Assembly: GCF_004382795.1 (NCBI RefSeq) | Contig: NZ_SMSG01000005.1 | Span: 124,001 to 188,000 of the forward strand | Origin: Cumulibacter soli | Lineage (GTDB): Bacteria > Actinomycetota > Actinomycetes > Mycobacteriales > Antricoccaceae | Direction: 5' to 3' | Length of the DNA: 64,000 nt | Part shown: piece after piece, positions 25,445-34,394 of the stretch | Layout: each line of letters begins with the position of its first letter | Numbering within the stretch: position 1 is the first letter of the stretch | Program-made: the position numbers and the translations under genes | The notes under the pieces: generated by a model | What the model was told of the DNA's origin: nothing | The model's input: only the letters and a program-made list of their open reading frames with translations | The model's database searches: none

Positions 25445-26049
25445 GAGTGGTGTGAGCCAGACCGCCCTACGTGTGGCGACGTGGTGGAGTTCCGCCGCAA
25501 CGTGCGACCTCGACGACAGATGGAGGATTCCCTGTGACCCATCATTCCGACTTGCCCGCGAGCGGGAGACGTCTGGGGGTCTGCCGTCCGGACGAGGTAC
25601 TTGCGTCTCGCAGACGTCTCCATGATGAGACGAGAACCGACCACCGGCTCTGCACCGGTGATCGGGTCTCAGAATCTCTGTCTCGTTCGGCTGAGTCTCA
25701 GCAGGGGGTTTCTGCGATTCCTGGCTCTGTGTCGTCGAGGATCTCGAAGACTCGCTGTCCCGTCAGCGTGCCATGCTCGAGCAGCTCTTCGGCGTCCGCC
25801 GCGGGGCTCTGGTCAGCGGAAGCCGAGTGGCGGTAGGTCAGCTCCACGAGAAGCCCGCACACGGTGACGACCGCCAGGGGTAGGCCTCGTCGAAGTCCCA
25901 GTTCCGGTACAGGACGGTGAGGCCGTCGAAGCCGGACGTCCGCGGGCGCAGCGTGGTGTGCCGGAAGCGGCGCCTCATCGTCCACAGGCCCCAGCAGTAC
26001 CCGGCCTCGTGATGGGCGCGGATGCAGTCCTAGCTCGGTCCCTCGTAGG
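25445..26049. other. Debris region without intact gene
   Basis: Short open frames only. One minus-strand frame (25985-25698) contains ELLEHGTLTGQRVFEILDD, which recalls the C-terminal tail of AAA proteases such as FtsH, but nothing else supports it. No start, domain or operon structure could be assigned. Confidence 0.35.
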
Positions 26050-26345
26050 TCATGCTGACGCCCACTGACGGTAGTAGGTCACCTTGGACCAGCAGACGGT
26101 CTTGGCCGCCTCGGCGACGTCAGTCCCTCGGTCTCGACCAGGTGCTGCACGGTGCGGACCCTTGCACGGACCTCGTCAAGGTCCACCGGTGGCCTGCCAA
26201 AGTGCACCCCGTGCGCCCTCGCTTCATCGACGCCGGCCTGGACGCGCTCCTGAATGAGTTCGCGCTCGTACTCGGCAAATGTCGCCATCAGGTTGAGCAT
26301 CAGCCTGCCCTCGCGGGTGGACGCCCGGCAGGAGGTGCTCGAGTA
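26050..26345 (-). pseudogene. Serine recombinase/resolvase, truncated and frameshifted
   Basis: The minus strand reads STREGRLMLNLMATFAEYER followed by ELIQERVQAGVDEARAHG and FGRPP. This is the conserved middle-to-C-terminal region of Tn3-type resolvases and invertases. After EGLT the frame breaks at about 26123; adding one base restores VAEAAKTVCWSKVTYYRQWA, the helix-turn-helix end, and a stop at 26052-26050. The N-terminal catalytic domain with the active serine is absent. A dead fragment of a mobile element. Confidence 0.8.
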
Positions 26346-26808
26346 GCGTGTTGTGGCGGTCCCTGAACCTTCTGGACTACTATGCGTTGCCTATTCTCGC
26401 ACTGTGGGCTCAGAAGTTGGCGCCGCACGAGACGCCGCCGTCGCGAGCGGTTCACGACGTGCTCGTCGAAGCGGGTGCATGTCGTGCGCAGGCTTGCGGG
26501 TGAGAAATCCACCTCGGGTCCCTTGCTCACTCGCGTGCAGAACACTGGTCCGAATTCTGGATCGTGGACGTCGATCATCGGGGAACTTGACATACCCTTT
26601 CCAAGGCGCCACCGCGATCCTGGCGAGTCAGGTTCGGCAAGTTCTATTCGACTATCCAGCCTATTAACTGTAGTTACGCCGCAGCGGAAGTATTCGCCAT
26701 ACAGTTCGACGTGGCACTGTCAGAGTCAAGCGGTCGTGTCGTGTACGTAATAGCTGGACCAGCAGTGCCGGCTTTAATCGCAGCGGGAGCCTGGAACGTC
26801 CCTAGAGG
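26346..26808. other. Debris region, nothing recognised
   Basis: No open frame in either strand shows a recognisable family. Base composition is lower in GC between about 26560 and 26760 than in the flanking core genes. Confidence 0.3.
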
Positions 26809-27036
26809 GTGGAGTCGCTCGGCGTCGAGGTCGACTCGGAGTCCGATGTCGTTTCCTGGGTAGCGGTCGGTTTTCGTCACGTCGCACGCGATGAAGACCA
26901 GGGACCGATGGAGGCCCACTGGCAAGGATTCACCCTGTTACCGCGGGACCTCACCGCGCAACGCATCAACCCACCAGACGGGTACGCAGATCTCAACGGC
27001 AAACCAGTCGAGTCATGGCAACTACCTGGGGCTTAG
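26809..27036 (+). pseudogene. Copper amine oxidase-like C-terminal remnant
   Basis: A 75-codon frame reads VVSWVAVGFRHVARDEDQGP and HWQGFTLLPRDLTAQ. The GFxHVxRxEDxPxM pattern followed by GFxLxPRD resembles the end of copper amine oxidases, where a histidine near this point ligates copper. The rest of such a protein (over 500 residues) is missing. Called from one short match only. Confidence 0.45.
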
Positions 27037-27350
27037 GACAGGGCTGCAAGTCGGCGATGATCCGCAGCCGATAGTGGCCGGAGACGAAATGGATCGACGG
27101 TGGCTCATGAACTCAGGCTTCTCCTTGTCCTGATGTGCAGGTCAATGCTTGGCACTCCTGGTCTCAGCGCTGCGCACGGCAACCCGTGCCGATCTAGGCA
27201 TTCTCCGATACTTCGATGATGCAGCGATCGGTCAATCCCTCTTCCCGGGAACTAATGCGCTGTCGGCGTCGACTGTCTTTGTGACGCCAGCACCGATCAG
27301 GCCCTTCCCAGATGCTGCCGAAGGTGCGCTTTGACCGAAGGACGTGCCCG
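27037..27350. other. Region upstream of the PepSY gene
   Basis: No gene recognised. Must include the promoter for the PepSY membrane protein. AAGGAC at about 27338-27343 is its likely ribosome site. Confidence 0.35.
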
Positions 27351-28832
27351 TTGAACGATTCCAGTCCCGCACGCGCCGGCTCCACTGGTGGTTTGTGGCC
27401 GCTTGTTCGCCGGATTCACTTCTATGCGGGGATGTTTGTCGGACCGTTCATTTTTATTGCGGCGCTAACTGGTGCCGCGTACGCGCTCTCGCCGACGATC
27501 GAACGCATCGTCTACGCGGACCTACTCACGGTCGACAGCGTCGAGGACCCGGCACCGCTCGAGGAGCAGATCAATAATGCCCAGGCTGTACACCCGGATA
27601 TGCCGATCGCTCAGGTGTGGCCGGCGACGGAGCCGGACGATTCCACCAGGGTCCTGCTGGTAGACGAGTCCCTTGAGGACGGGCGACTGCAGAGCGTTTT
27701 CGTCGATCCCGCATCTGGTGACGTTATTGGGGATGAAGCGAGCTACTCCGGTTTGGGGGAGCTTCCGGTACGGAAGTTCATTTCCGAGACTCACCGAGAT
27801 CTGCGCCTCGGTGAGCCGGGACTGCTCTACACGGAGTTGGCCGCTTCCTGGATGTGGTTCGTTGGCCTCGGCGGACTGATCCTTTGGGTCGGTCGCACTC
27901 GCTTGCGCCGAGCACTGATCGGCGTACGTACATCTCGCCGGGACCGTGCTGCTCGAAAGGCAGCTCGGGCTGCGGGTGGAACAAAGTCTGCCAGCCGCAA
28001 ACGCTTCGTCAACCTGCACGGTGTCACCGGTACATGGCTACTCGTTGTGATGTTGGGAATTTCTGCCACCGGTCTCACGTGGTCTACGTATGCGGGTAAG
28101 AACGTCACCACAACCATCGATGCCCTCACCGAAGAACCGCGCGCGATCAACACGTCGTTAACCGGAGCCCAGGATCATTCCGACGGCGGCGAGCACGCGA
28201 ACCATGGGCCCGCCTCCGGCGATGCAGCGGCCCCGGTGCCATCGCAGGACATCGCCGCCGAAGCACAGACCGTCCTAGACACAGCACGCGAAGAAGGGTT
28301 AACAGGGCCGCTGATCCTGTATCCACCGGCCAGCAGCGACCAGGGGTGGCAGGCCAGTGAGCGTTGGGTGGAATGGCGTGTGAGCGCTGATGCTGTCAGC
28401 GTGGATGGGCGCACCGGTGAGGTCATTGATCGTTTGCCATTCTCCGAGTTGCCGTTCTTCAGCAAGCTCACGAGCTGGGGCATCTATCTCCACATGGGCA
28501 TCATGTTCGGTCTGCCGTTGCAAATCCTGCTGTGTCTATGTGGGCTCGGCATCGCCGCGCTCGTTGTGATGGGTTATGTGATGTGGTGGAAACGTCGGCC
28601 TACGCGCTCAGGGATCGCCGGGGTGCCGGGGCCGAACCGCTCATTGAGTTCAAGCGAATGGAGCGTGGTCGCGCTGTTCCTCCTCACGGCCGGAACCTTC
28701 TTGCCGTTGCTGGGAATCAGTCTGTTGGTGATGCTCATCGTCGATCGTGCCCTGGCTCGACGGCTCAACTTCACCCCGACCGCGCCTCGATCTGAAGCTA
28801 GTGAGAGACCTCGCGAGACGGCTGATGCCTGA
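27351..28832 (+). CDS. PepSY-associated transmembrane protein
   Basis: 493 residues from a TTG at 27351, which is preceded by GAAGGACG; an in-frame alternative at 27312 lacks a site. Four main membrane segments: HFYAGMFVGPFIFIAALTGAAYAL, ASWMWFVGLGGLILWVG, GTWLLVVMLGISATGLTW, and a C-terminal pair. The RRIHFYAG start, ETHRDLRLGEPG and the NLHGVTGTW block (with conserved His) are the PepSY_TM pattern found in iron-uptake-linked and redox-linked membrane proteins. The external loop has a His/Asp/Gly-rich stretch (AQDHSDGGEHANHG) that could bind metal. It sits intact among pseudogenes. Confidence 0.85.
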   Translation: MNDSSPARAGSTGGLWPLVRRIHFYAGMFVGPFIFIAALTGAAYALSPTIERIVYADLLTVDSVEDPAPLEEQINNAQAVHPDMPIAQVWPATEPDDSTRVLLVDESLEDGRLQSVFVDPASGDVIGDEASYSGLGELPVRKFISETHRDLRLGEPGLLYTELAASWMWFVGLGGLILWVGRTRLRRALIGVRTSRRDRAARKAARAAGGTKSASRKRFVNLHGVTGTWLLVVMLGISATGLTWSTYAGKNVTTTIDALTEEPRAINTSLTGAQDHSDGGEHANHGPASGDAAAPVPSQDIAAEAQTVLDTAREEGLTGPLILYPPASSDQGWQASERWVEWRVSADAVSVDGRTGEVIDRLPFSELPFFSKLTSWGIYLHMGIMFGLPLQILLCLCGLGIAALVVMGYVMWWKRRPTRSGIAGVPGPNRSLSSSEWSVVALFLLTAGTFLPLLGISLLVMLIVDRALARRLNFTPTAPRSEASERPRETADA

Positions 28833-28924
28833 CTTTCGTGAGCGAGTTTCGTGAGATTCAGGAATCGCGTGCTCTCTGAGGATGCTGGCCGAGCTTGTCA
28901 AGCTTACTGTGTAAGCGTTGGGTG

Positions 28925-29915
28925 TTAGAGGCAGGGGTTGATGCGTTCGGGGTAGGCCGCGGTGAGTTGGGCGAGTGCTTGTTTCCAGTTCGTGACGATC
29001 TGTCCTTCGACGAGGCGGCCGGACGCTTTTCGTGTGTGGGCGGGTTTGCCGCGTTCTATCTCGCGTTCGGCGGCTCGTTTGCCTTCGATGTTGCAGATGG
29101 CCAGTCACAGCAGCTTGACAGTGGACTGGGTGCTGGGAAAGTGGCCGCGGTTCTTGGAAATTTTGCGTAGCTGGTAGTTCAGTGACTCGATCGAGTTCGT
29201 CGTATAGATCACCCGCCGCAGCATCGGCGGGAACGCCAGGAACGGCGTGAATCGTTCCTATGCCGCCCTCCTGGTCGCGATCGTCTGCGGATACTTCGCG
29301 CCCCACGGGCCGCGTTCGAGCTCCCCGAGTGCCTCAAGGGCGACGTCCTCGTTCGGCGCGGTATAGATCTTCTTCAGCTCGGCGGCGACCTTCTTGCGGT
29401 CGGTGTAGGCGATGAACCGCATCGACGCGCGGATCAGATGCACGGTGCAGGTCTGCACCAAAGAGTTCGGCCAGGTGGCCTCGATCGCCGCCGGTAGGCC
29501 AGTGCCCCATCGCAGCAGACGATGAGCACGTCACGCACGCCGCGGTTGGCCAGGTCCGCGCACACATGCGCCCAGAACGCCGCGCCCTCGGTGTCTTGGA
29601 CCCAGATCCCCAGCACGTGCTTGATGCCATCGAGGTCCACGCCCACGGCGATGTAGGCGCTGCGGGACACGACGCGGTGATCCTGACGAACCTTGATGCG
29701 GATCGCGTCCAGATACATGATCGGGTAGAACTCATCCAGCGGTCGCTGCTGCCATTCGAGCACGGCATCGGCGACCGCGTCGGTAATCATGCTGATCGTG
29801 CCTCCCGACAGGTCCGTGCCCAGCATGGAGCGCAGGTGGTGCTCGATCTCGCGGACGGTCATCCCGCTGGCATACAGGCTGATGATCATGTCATCCAGGC
29901 CACCCAGGCGCCGCT
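28925..29915 (-). pseudogene. IS256/mutator-family transposase, inactivated
   Basis: The minus strand carries a recognisable mutator transposase: RRLGGLDDMIISLYASGMTV, SGGTISMITDAV, YLDAIRIKVR (first Asp), CCDG (second Asp), TCTVHLIRASMRF, TTNSIESLN (Glu), and the tail ending NPCL at 28925. It is broken by a frameshift near 29512, a TAG at 29261-29259 and a TGA at 29107-29105, both apparently replacing tryptophan codons. The 5' third is missing: at about 29912 the sequence switches to another gene's coding on the opposite strand. The element is old and dead. Confidence 0.88.
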
Positions 29916-30449
29916 GGCCCTCAGGTGTGGGTCGAGCGCAGTGAGCACCTGCAGCGGGCCGAGGCGGCAGAGCAGTGCAGCGAGGCCGCGATAGCGGCAT
30001 CCATGAAGGCAGCCGACGACTACGCCGAGCACGGGAAAGTACGCGCGGGTCGCGGCCGGGCGAAGGCCGCGTGGGAGGCCGAACGAGCCCGGCTGCACGA
30101 GCGGATGGTGGCCACTCGTGATGTCGCGATCGAGGCCCGCGTAGCCGCCGGCCTCGCGGCCGATGGCGTACCGCCGAAAGAACACTGGGCACAAGCCCGC
30201 GCCGAGGCAGACGCCGAACTCACCCGCCACCGCGACCTCCTTGATCAGGCCCGAGCCGCCGACAAGCACGCGCGCTCAACTGCGCACGACGTGGCCGCGC
30301 GTGCCGCGCACGCCCGAGCCGGTCACCAGAAACAACTTGAGCAGATCAGCGGCGCTATCGCGGCACACCACGGATCTGAACCGCGTCAGCAGCACGAGTA
30401 CGACGCCCCGGCGCCCAGGTTGGGGCCAGAGCCTCGGATGGAGAAGTAA
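29916..30449 (+). pseudogene. Ala/Arg-rich coiled-coil protein, 5'-truncated
   Basis: An open frame of about 175 codons ending in a natural stop, with strongly coding-like codon use: VERSEHLQRAEAAEQCSEAA, KAAWEAERARLHERMVATRD, GVPPKEHWAQARAEADAELT. It is predicted to be one long charged helix. The frame runs without interruption into the transposase remnant, so its beginning was probably lost when the element inserted. Such tails occur in mobilisation and relaxase-type proteins of actinobacterial plasmids, but I cannot assign it firmly. Confidence 0.45.
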
Positions 30450-30590
30450 GAGGGAATCCGCGCATCCGGGTCCGGTTGCAGTATCCGGTGTAACCCTGCC
30501 GGATCCGTACGCGAGGGCGTGCGCCAGACCGGGGAGCGGTCGACCGATGCGCTTCGGGTGCGCCGATCGCGGGGCTGACCCGATGCGGTT

Positions 30591-31286
30591 TCACGCCGCA
30601 GCGGAGGTCGACAGATAGCGGTCTGGCGGATGGATTCGTAATCGAGCCACCGACACAACAGCGCACACGATCCCGAGTGATAGCAACGTCAGCACGCCAT
30701 GACCGATTCCCCCGGCCAGGTAGCTCGATGCTTCTTCATCGATGGTGTACGTCGCCACCTGTCGCACGGACCAGAACGGCATCACCTTCGCGAGCGATCC
30801 ATCTGGATCCGCGATCATCTGGGTCGCCAAGATTGTCAAGAGGACCAGCGCACCCTCGAGTTCGCGACGCAGCAGCATCCCGATTACGACACCTAGTACC
30901 GAACCGATCGTGATCGCGCACAGCATCATGACGCAGATCGCCCAGAGCCGATCGAGGTCCTGGTCGATCGCGACAATCACGAAGTACGCGGCGGCCAGAA
31001 CGAGACCGATGAATACGAGTGCAGCGAGCCGACCACCGATCAGTGTGCTGATGCGATACCCCGCGACTCGCAATCGACGATCTAGGCCCAGGCTCGCGAC
31101 AGTGGTGAACAACGCGAGCGTCGCCACCGCCCACCCGAGCCCGAGTACCAGCATCCGCACGGCTTGCCCGGAGACCTCATGTCGGGCCAGATAGAACGCC
31201 AACGGCAGAATGATCAGTGAGATGCCCACGGACCGGCGGCGCAGTAACTCGCGCACCGTCAACCGGGCAATCGTCCACGCCTGCAT
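30591..31286 (-). CDS. ABC transporter permease
   Basis: 231 residues from the ATG at 31286, preceded by GGAGGA. Six hydrophobic helices; begins MQAWTIARLTVRELLRRRS, the usual amphipathic start of ABC-2-type export permeases. Third gene of a padR-ATPase-permease operon; it begins two bases after the ATPase stop. Likely forms an exporter with the ATPase at 31288-32103; the substrate is unknown. It replaces no conserved neighbour and lies inside the island, but is intact. Confidence 0.8.
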   Translation of the reverse strand: MQAWTIARLTVRELLRRRSVGISLIILPLAFYLARHEVSGQAVRMLVLGLGWAVATLALFTTVASLGLDRRLRVAGYRISTLIGGRLAALVFIGLVLAAAYFVIVAIDQDLDRLWAICVMMLCAITIGSVLGVVIGMLLRRELEGALVLLTILATQMIADPDGSLAKVMPFWSVRQVATYTIDEEASSYLAGGIGHGVLTLLSLGIVCAVVSVARLRIHPPDRYLSTSAAA

Positions 31287-31287
31287 A

Positions 31288-32103
31288 TCAGTCCTCCTGT
31301 GGCGCTGCGAGTTCGACGACCCGATCAACCCGATGAAGCTCGCCCAGCAGGTGGGTCACCATCAGCACGGCCGTGCCGGTCTCTCGCCACCGTTCGATCT
31401 GATCCCACAGATCGAGGTAACTGCCCTGATCGAACCCTTGATACGGCTCATCTAGAAGCAGCAAGTCGGGACGGTTGAGTTCACCAAGTACGACGTTTAG
31501 TTTTTGCCGGGTACCGCCGCTGAGTTCGGCAGCGCTCTGTCGTCGCCGTGGTCGCCATCCCAGCGCGGCGGCCAGCCCCCTGCCCGTCGCGACAGCCCGT
31601 TCGCCCGAAACTCGTTCGGCGGCGCCGAACAACTCGAAATGCTCATCCGCAGTCAGGTATTCAGTGGTGCCGCCGAGTTGTGGCACCAGCCCCACCCGGC
31701 GTGGTCGCTCCACTCGACCGGCAGTGGGTGGCACCATACCGGCACAGATCTGCAACAGCGTTGACTTCCCCGCACCGTTCGCGCCGACCACCGCGACACA
31801 CTCGCCACGGCGCACGGTCAGGTCAATCGGGTGCAGCGCGATCCGGCGCCGATACCGCTTCGTCACACCGCTCAACCGCAAGAGATCCCCCGCGGGGGCC
31901 TCTTGCGGCAGAGTCGGGGCTATTGGTATCCGCAACGCACGGGCAGCCTCGTCGGCGTACACCGTCGCACTGCCATACAGCGACTCAGGCTCGACGCCGC
32001 CCGCTGTGGCCTCGGCCAGTGCATCGCTGACGAGTTCGTCGACGCGGGCGCCTTCGATTCCGCGTTCGGTCAACGCGTAGCGTAAGTTCCGTTCCCAGTT
32101 CAC
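31288..32103 (-). CDS. ABC transporter ATP-binding protein
   Basis: 271 residues from a GTG at 32103, which overlaps the padR stop by four bases (GTGA) and has GAAGGGAG upstream. The first about 75 residues (ERNLRYALTERGIEGARVDE, then ALAEATAGG) form a helical domain seen in PadR-linked HAAS-type proteins. The ATPase domain has GANGAGKST, Q-loop LVPQLGG, signature LSGGTRQKLN, Walker B LLLLDEP and switch VTHLL. Powers the permease encoded next. The N-terminal HAAS-like fusion suggests direct regulatory contact with PadR-type control. Confidence 0.88.
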   Translation of the reverse strand: MNWERNLRYALTERGIEGARVDELVSDALAEATAGGVEPESLYGSATVYADEAARALRIPIAPTLPQEAPAGDLLRLSGVTKRYRRRIALHPIDLTVRRGECVAVVGANGAGKSTLLQICAGMVPPTAGRVERPRRVGLVPQLGGTTEYLTADEHFELFGAAERVSGERAVATGRGLAAALGWRPRRRQSAAELSGGTRQKLNVVLGELNRPDLLLLDEPYQGFDQGSYLDLWDQIERWRETGTAVLMVTHLLGELHRVDRVVELAAPQED

Positions 32104-32441
32104 GTCGCTCCCTTCGAGATCGCCAGTAGGGCATCGATGCGCGCGCCAAAGGCGATCCACTCGGTACGCCGCTCACGCAAAGCTCGACGTCCGGCCGCGG
32201 TCAGCGCGAAATATTTGCGCGGCGGGCCGGATTCGGACGTGCGGCGCTCCGAGGTCACTAATCCGGTGGTTTCCAATCGCAGCAGCGCCGGGTATAGCGT
32301 GCCGCCGGGGATCGTCCCGAGTTCGGCCACCTCTAGTCGCGCCATGAGGTTCAGCCCGTAGTCCGCCCCATCGGCAAGCATTCCCAGCAGGCACAACTCC
32401 AACAGGCCGTGTAACCACGGTCGAGATACCGAAGTAGACAT
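32100..32441 (-). CDS. PadR-family transcriptional regulator
   Basis: 113 residues from the ATG at 32441. Winged-helix features: LHGLLELCLLGMLADGADYG, GTIPGGTLYPALLRLETTGL, and the wing ESGPPRKYFALTAAGRRAL. PadR proteins repress efflux or phenolic-acid genes and release on ligand binding. It is the first gene of the ABC operon and overlaps the ATPase start. The promoter region holds the palindrome CAGAC-T-GTCTG at 32464-32474, a possible autoregulatory site. Confidence 0.88.
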   Translation of the reverse strand: MSTSVSRPWLHGLLELCLLGMLADGADYGLNLMARLEVAELGTIPGGTLYPALLRLETTGLVTSERRTSESGPPRKYFALTAAGRRALRERRTEWIAFGARIDALLAISKGAT

Positions 32442-32463
32442 AGTATGCAGAGTATCTGATAAC

Positions 32464-32474
32464 CAGACTGTCTG
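32464..32474. promoter_or_regulatory. Palindrome in padR promoter
   Basis: CAGAC-T-GTCTG, 23 bases upstream of the padR start; GTCTGA recurs at 32488. Possible operator; short, so only moderate weight. Confidence 0.4.
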
Positions 32475-32596
32475 AATACCTAAACCGTCTGACCAGGGCA
32501 ATGGCGAGCACTTGCGATCGTCCGCGACGTCCTGCTAGGGAGGAGAGAACAAAACTATGAGCGCATGAACCAGACTGGGTGATAGGAGACCGACAA

Positions 32597-33049
32597 ATGC
32601 GAAAGATGCGGAAGCTGGTAGCAGGATTCGCCGGAGTGCTGACGGCAGCAGGCGCATTGATAGCGTCGCCGGCAATGGCGGCGGCAAGTGGTCCAGCTAC
32701 GGGTTCTCAGCAACTAGAAGCTGCACTCATCCCACCTAACTGCGGGGACACGGTCAGTATTATTTCTAAGCAATCCTCCCCGGATTCGATTACCTTCACG
32801 ATGGCCTGGACGCAGATGGAGACGTGGGTTGGAACCGGTAAGTTCGGCACATCCGGCCTCTATTTCACCGTTCCGTCGACAGGACAAACCTTGTCCACCT
32901 CACGTTCGGTATCGGGAGATGTCACTGATCCCACCTCATACACTTTCGACGTGGTGGACTACGGCGATGTTCTCATCGACGTGACCGTAAGAGACGGCGG
33001 TGGAACAATTAAGTGTGAAAGTTTCCTCAACACTGGCGATCCGATTTGA
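32597..33049 (+). CDS. Secreted protein of unknown function
   Basis: 150 residues from the ATG at 32597 (AGGAG upstream). A Sec signal (MRKMRKLVAGFAGVLTAAGALIASPAMAA) ends in AMA. The mature part of about 120 residues is Ser/Thr/Gly-rich and predicted beta-rich, with two cysteines (PPNCGDT, IKCESF) that could form a disulfide. No family recognised. Clearly lower GC and more A/T-ending codons than core genes. Its stop overlaps the next gene's TTG start by four bases. Confidence 0.65.
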   Translation: MRKMRKLVAGFAGVLTAAGALIASPAMAAASGPATGSQQLEAALIPPNCGDTVSIISKQSSPDSITFTMAWTQMETWVGTGKFGTSGLYFTVPSTGQTLSTSRSVSGDVTDPTSYTFDVVDYGDVLIDVTVRDGGGTIKCESFLNTGDPI

Positions 33050-33618
33050 TAGAGAACCCTCATCCCCGGTTCTTGCCATATGCTCCCCCGTTTGTCGTAT
33101 ATGCAGCGCAGGTAGACCCGCCGTTAAAGCAAGAACTGCATATCTGGAACCAGGACTATCAGACTGAGTCATTGCAGTACGTCATGATGGCGACGGGACC
33201 GCGGACAGGATTGCCAGTCACGATCCAGACAGCAACGCGCCCGATCGTCGGGACCCCTGGCGCCTACAAGGGACTCCCGGTAAATGGAACTCCCGAGCAA
33301 ATCGCGTACGAGGATGCTGCATCAATCGCCGAAGGAGTCCTTCATGCCCGGATTCCGGAGATGGATATTCAAGAAATCGGGACGTTGCTTCCGCGACCAT
33401 ACGTCGAGGAACCGCCAAATCCACCGGATACCATCGCAATAGGTGTCGATGGTATCCAGGTCCGGTTCGCTTATGCCCGCAAGAGTTCCGGTTGGGCGGC
33501 TGTCGGTCGCCTGAAGGAATCGTTCATAAGCATCGCTTCTTCATCTGTCGAGATCGAGGACGTGTATGTGACGCATATCGAACCCACTTCCCTCCCGTAC
33601 CGGTCTTACGACACGTAA
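33046..33618 (+). CDS. Hypothetical protein coupled to secreted-protein gene
   Basis: 190 residues from a TTG at 33046 forming a TTGA overlap with the preceding stop. No signal peptide, no membrane helix. Pro/Tyr-rich start (HPRFLPYAPPFVVYAAQ), then a predicted mixed alpha/beta domain (MMATGPRTGLPVTIQTATRP, IGVDGIQVRFAYARKSSGWA). Not recognised. Lower GC than the surroundings, like its partner. Secreted protein plus overlapping cytoplasmic partner could be an effector and immunity-like pair, but nothing in the sequence proves that. Confidence 0.6.
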   Translation: MIENPHPRFLPYAPPFVVYAAQVDPPLKQELHIWNQDYQTESLQYVMMATGPRTGLPVTIQTATRPIVGTPGAYKGLPVNGTPEQIAYEDAASIAEGVLHARIPEMDIQEIGTLLPRPYVEEPPNPPDTIAIGVDGIQVRFAYARKSSGWAAVGRLKESFISIASSSVEIEDVYVTHIEPTSLPYRSYDT

Positions 33619-34217
33619 AACCCCTACGCGACCTCCCCAAAGGGGCACCCCGCGGCGTCTGCGATAGCGAGCAACACCACGCGCCCAGTCGATTCGCACA
33701 CGACGGCACCAGACCTAGCCGAGCACGGATCCCGAGAGAGCGCGCTAGCGAACGCGCTCCCAGCACTCACCGAAGCAGCTCGCGTCGTTGGTGATTGGGC
33801 CGAAACAGCGACACTGGCGCTGGCTGGCGCTGCGGCGATCTCGGCGGCATCGAAAAGGTCCTCGCCGGTCGGCCAGGGATTGTGGGAGGCCGCGGGCCTG
33901 CGATCACCGCTGTTTCCACCGCCGGGGAAGACGAAAGCGAGTTGTGGCGGCATCGCACCGAACCTGCGCCCATCAGCCTGGCCGATGCGCTCGACGACCT
34001 GGACGAGCAGGCCGCGGCCGAGGACGTCGCAGACGCAGCGATCGATGCCGCGCGTGCACCAATCAGTCCACGATCGGTGGGTAAAGCGCAAGATCATGGT
34101 TCGCACAGATCCACCAGTTAAGGTTCAGCACCTCGCTACAGCAGGCGCGGTCCCCGGTTCGCATCGCGGGTTGAGAAGACGTCAAAGCGCCAAGTTCCCC
34201 ATTCGCTGGCGGGTCGT
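33619..34217. other. Debris region with frame-shifted coding remnants
   Basis: On the plus strand one frame reads ALTEAARVVGDWAETATLAL followed by AGAAAIS, then coding-like sequence continues in another frame as ELWRHRTEPAPISLADALDD and ends near 34075. This looks like an Ala-rich gene broken by a frameshift. No family can be named. Confidence 0.4.
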
Positions 34218-34394
34218 TTAGTCGCGACTGGTCGCAGAGCCGATCGCTACGCCGAGGGCGAGGCCAACCGCTACTCCGATCGCAACATTGTCCAAAAGGA
34301 TGCCGCCAACCAGCGCGCCGATCGCGATACCGATGGACATACATACGCCGAGCCGCCGGTTGCGGCGAACCGTGTCCGGGCTTTGCTGGGGCAT
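34218..34394 (-). CDS. Small glycine-zipper membrane protein
   Basis: 58 residues, complement of 34394-34218, too short for common gene calls. After a basic start (MPQQSPDTVRRNRRLG) come two hydrophobic segments, VCMSIGIAIGALVGGILLDN and VAIGVAVGLALGVAIGSA, with small residues every four positions (glycine zipper). Similar short proteins with a DN between two IAIG-rich helices are widespread in Gram-positive genomes; their role is unknown. The ribosome site is weak (AGGGG directly before ATG). Confidence 0.55.
   Translation of the reverse strand: MPQQSPDTVRRNRRLGVCMSIGIAIGALVGGILLDNVAIGVAVGLALGVAIGSATSRD

Noticed and set aside
33624-34106. A 160-codon minus-strand frame
   Set aside because: Composition is typical of a shadow; the plus strand shows better, though broken, coding character.
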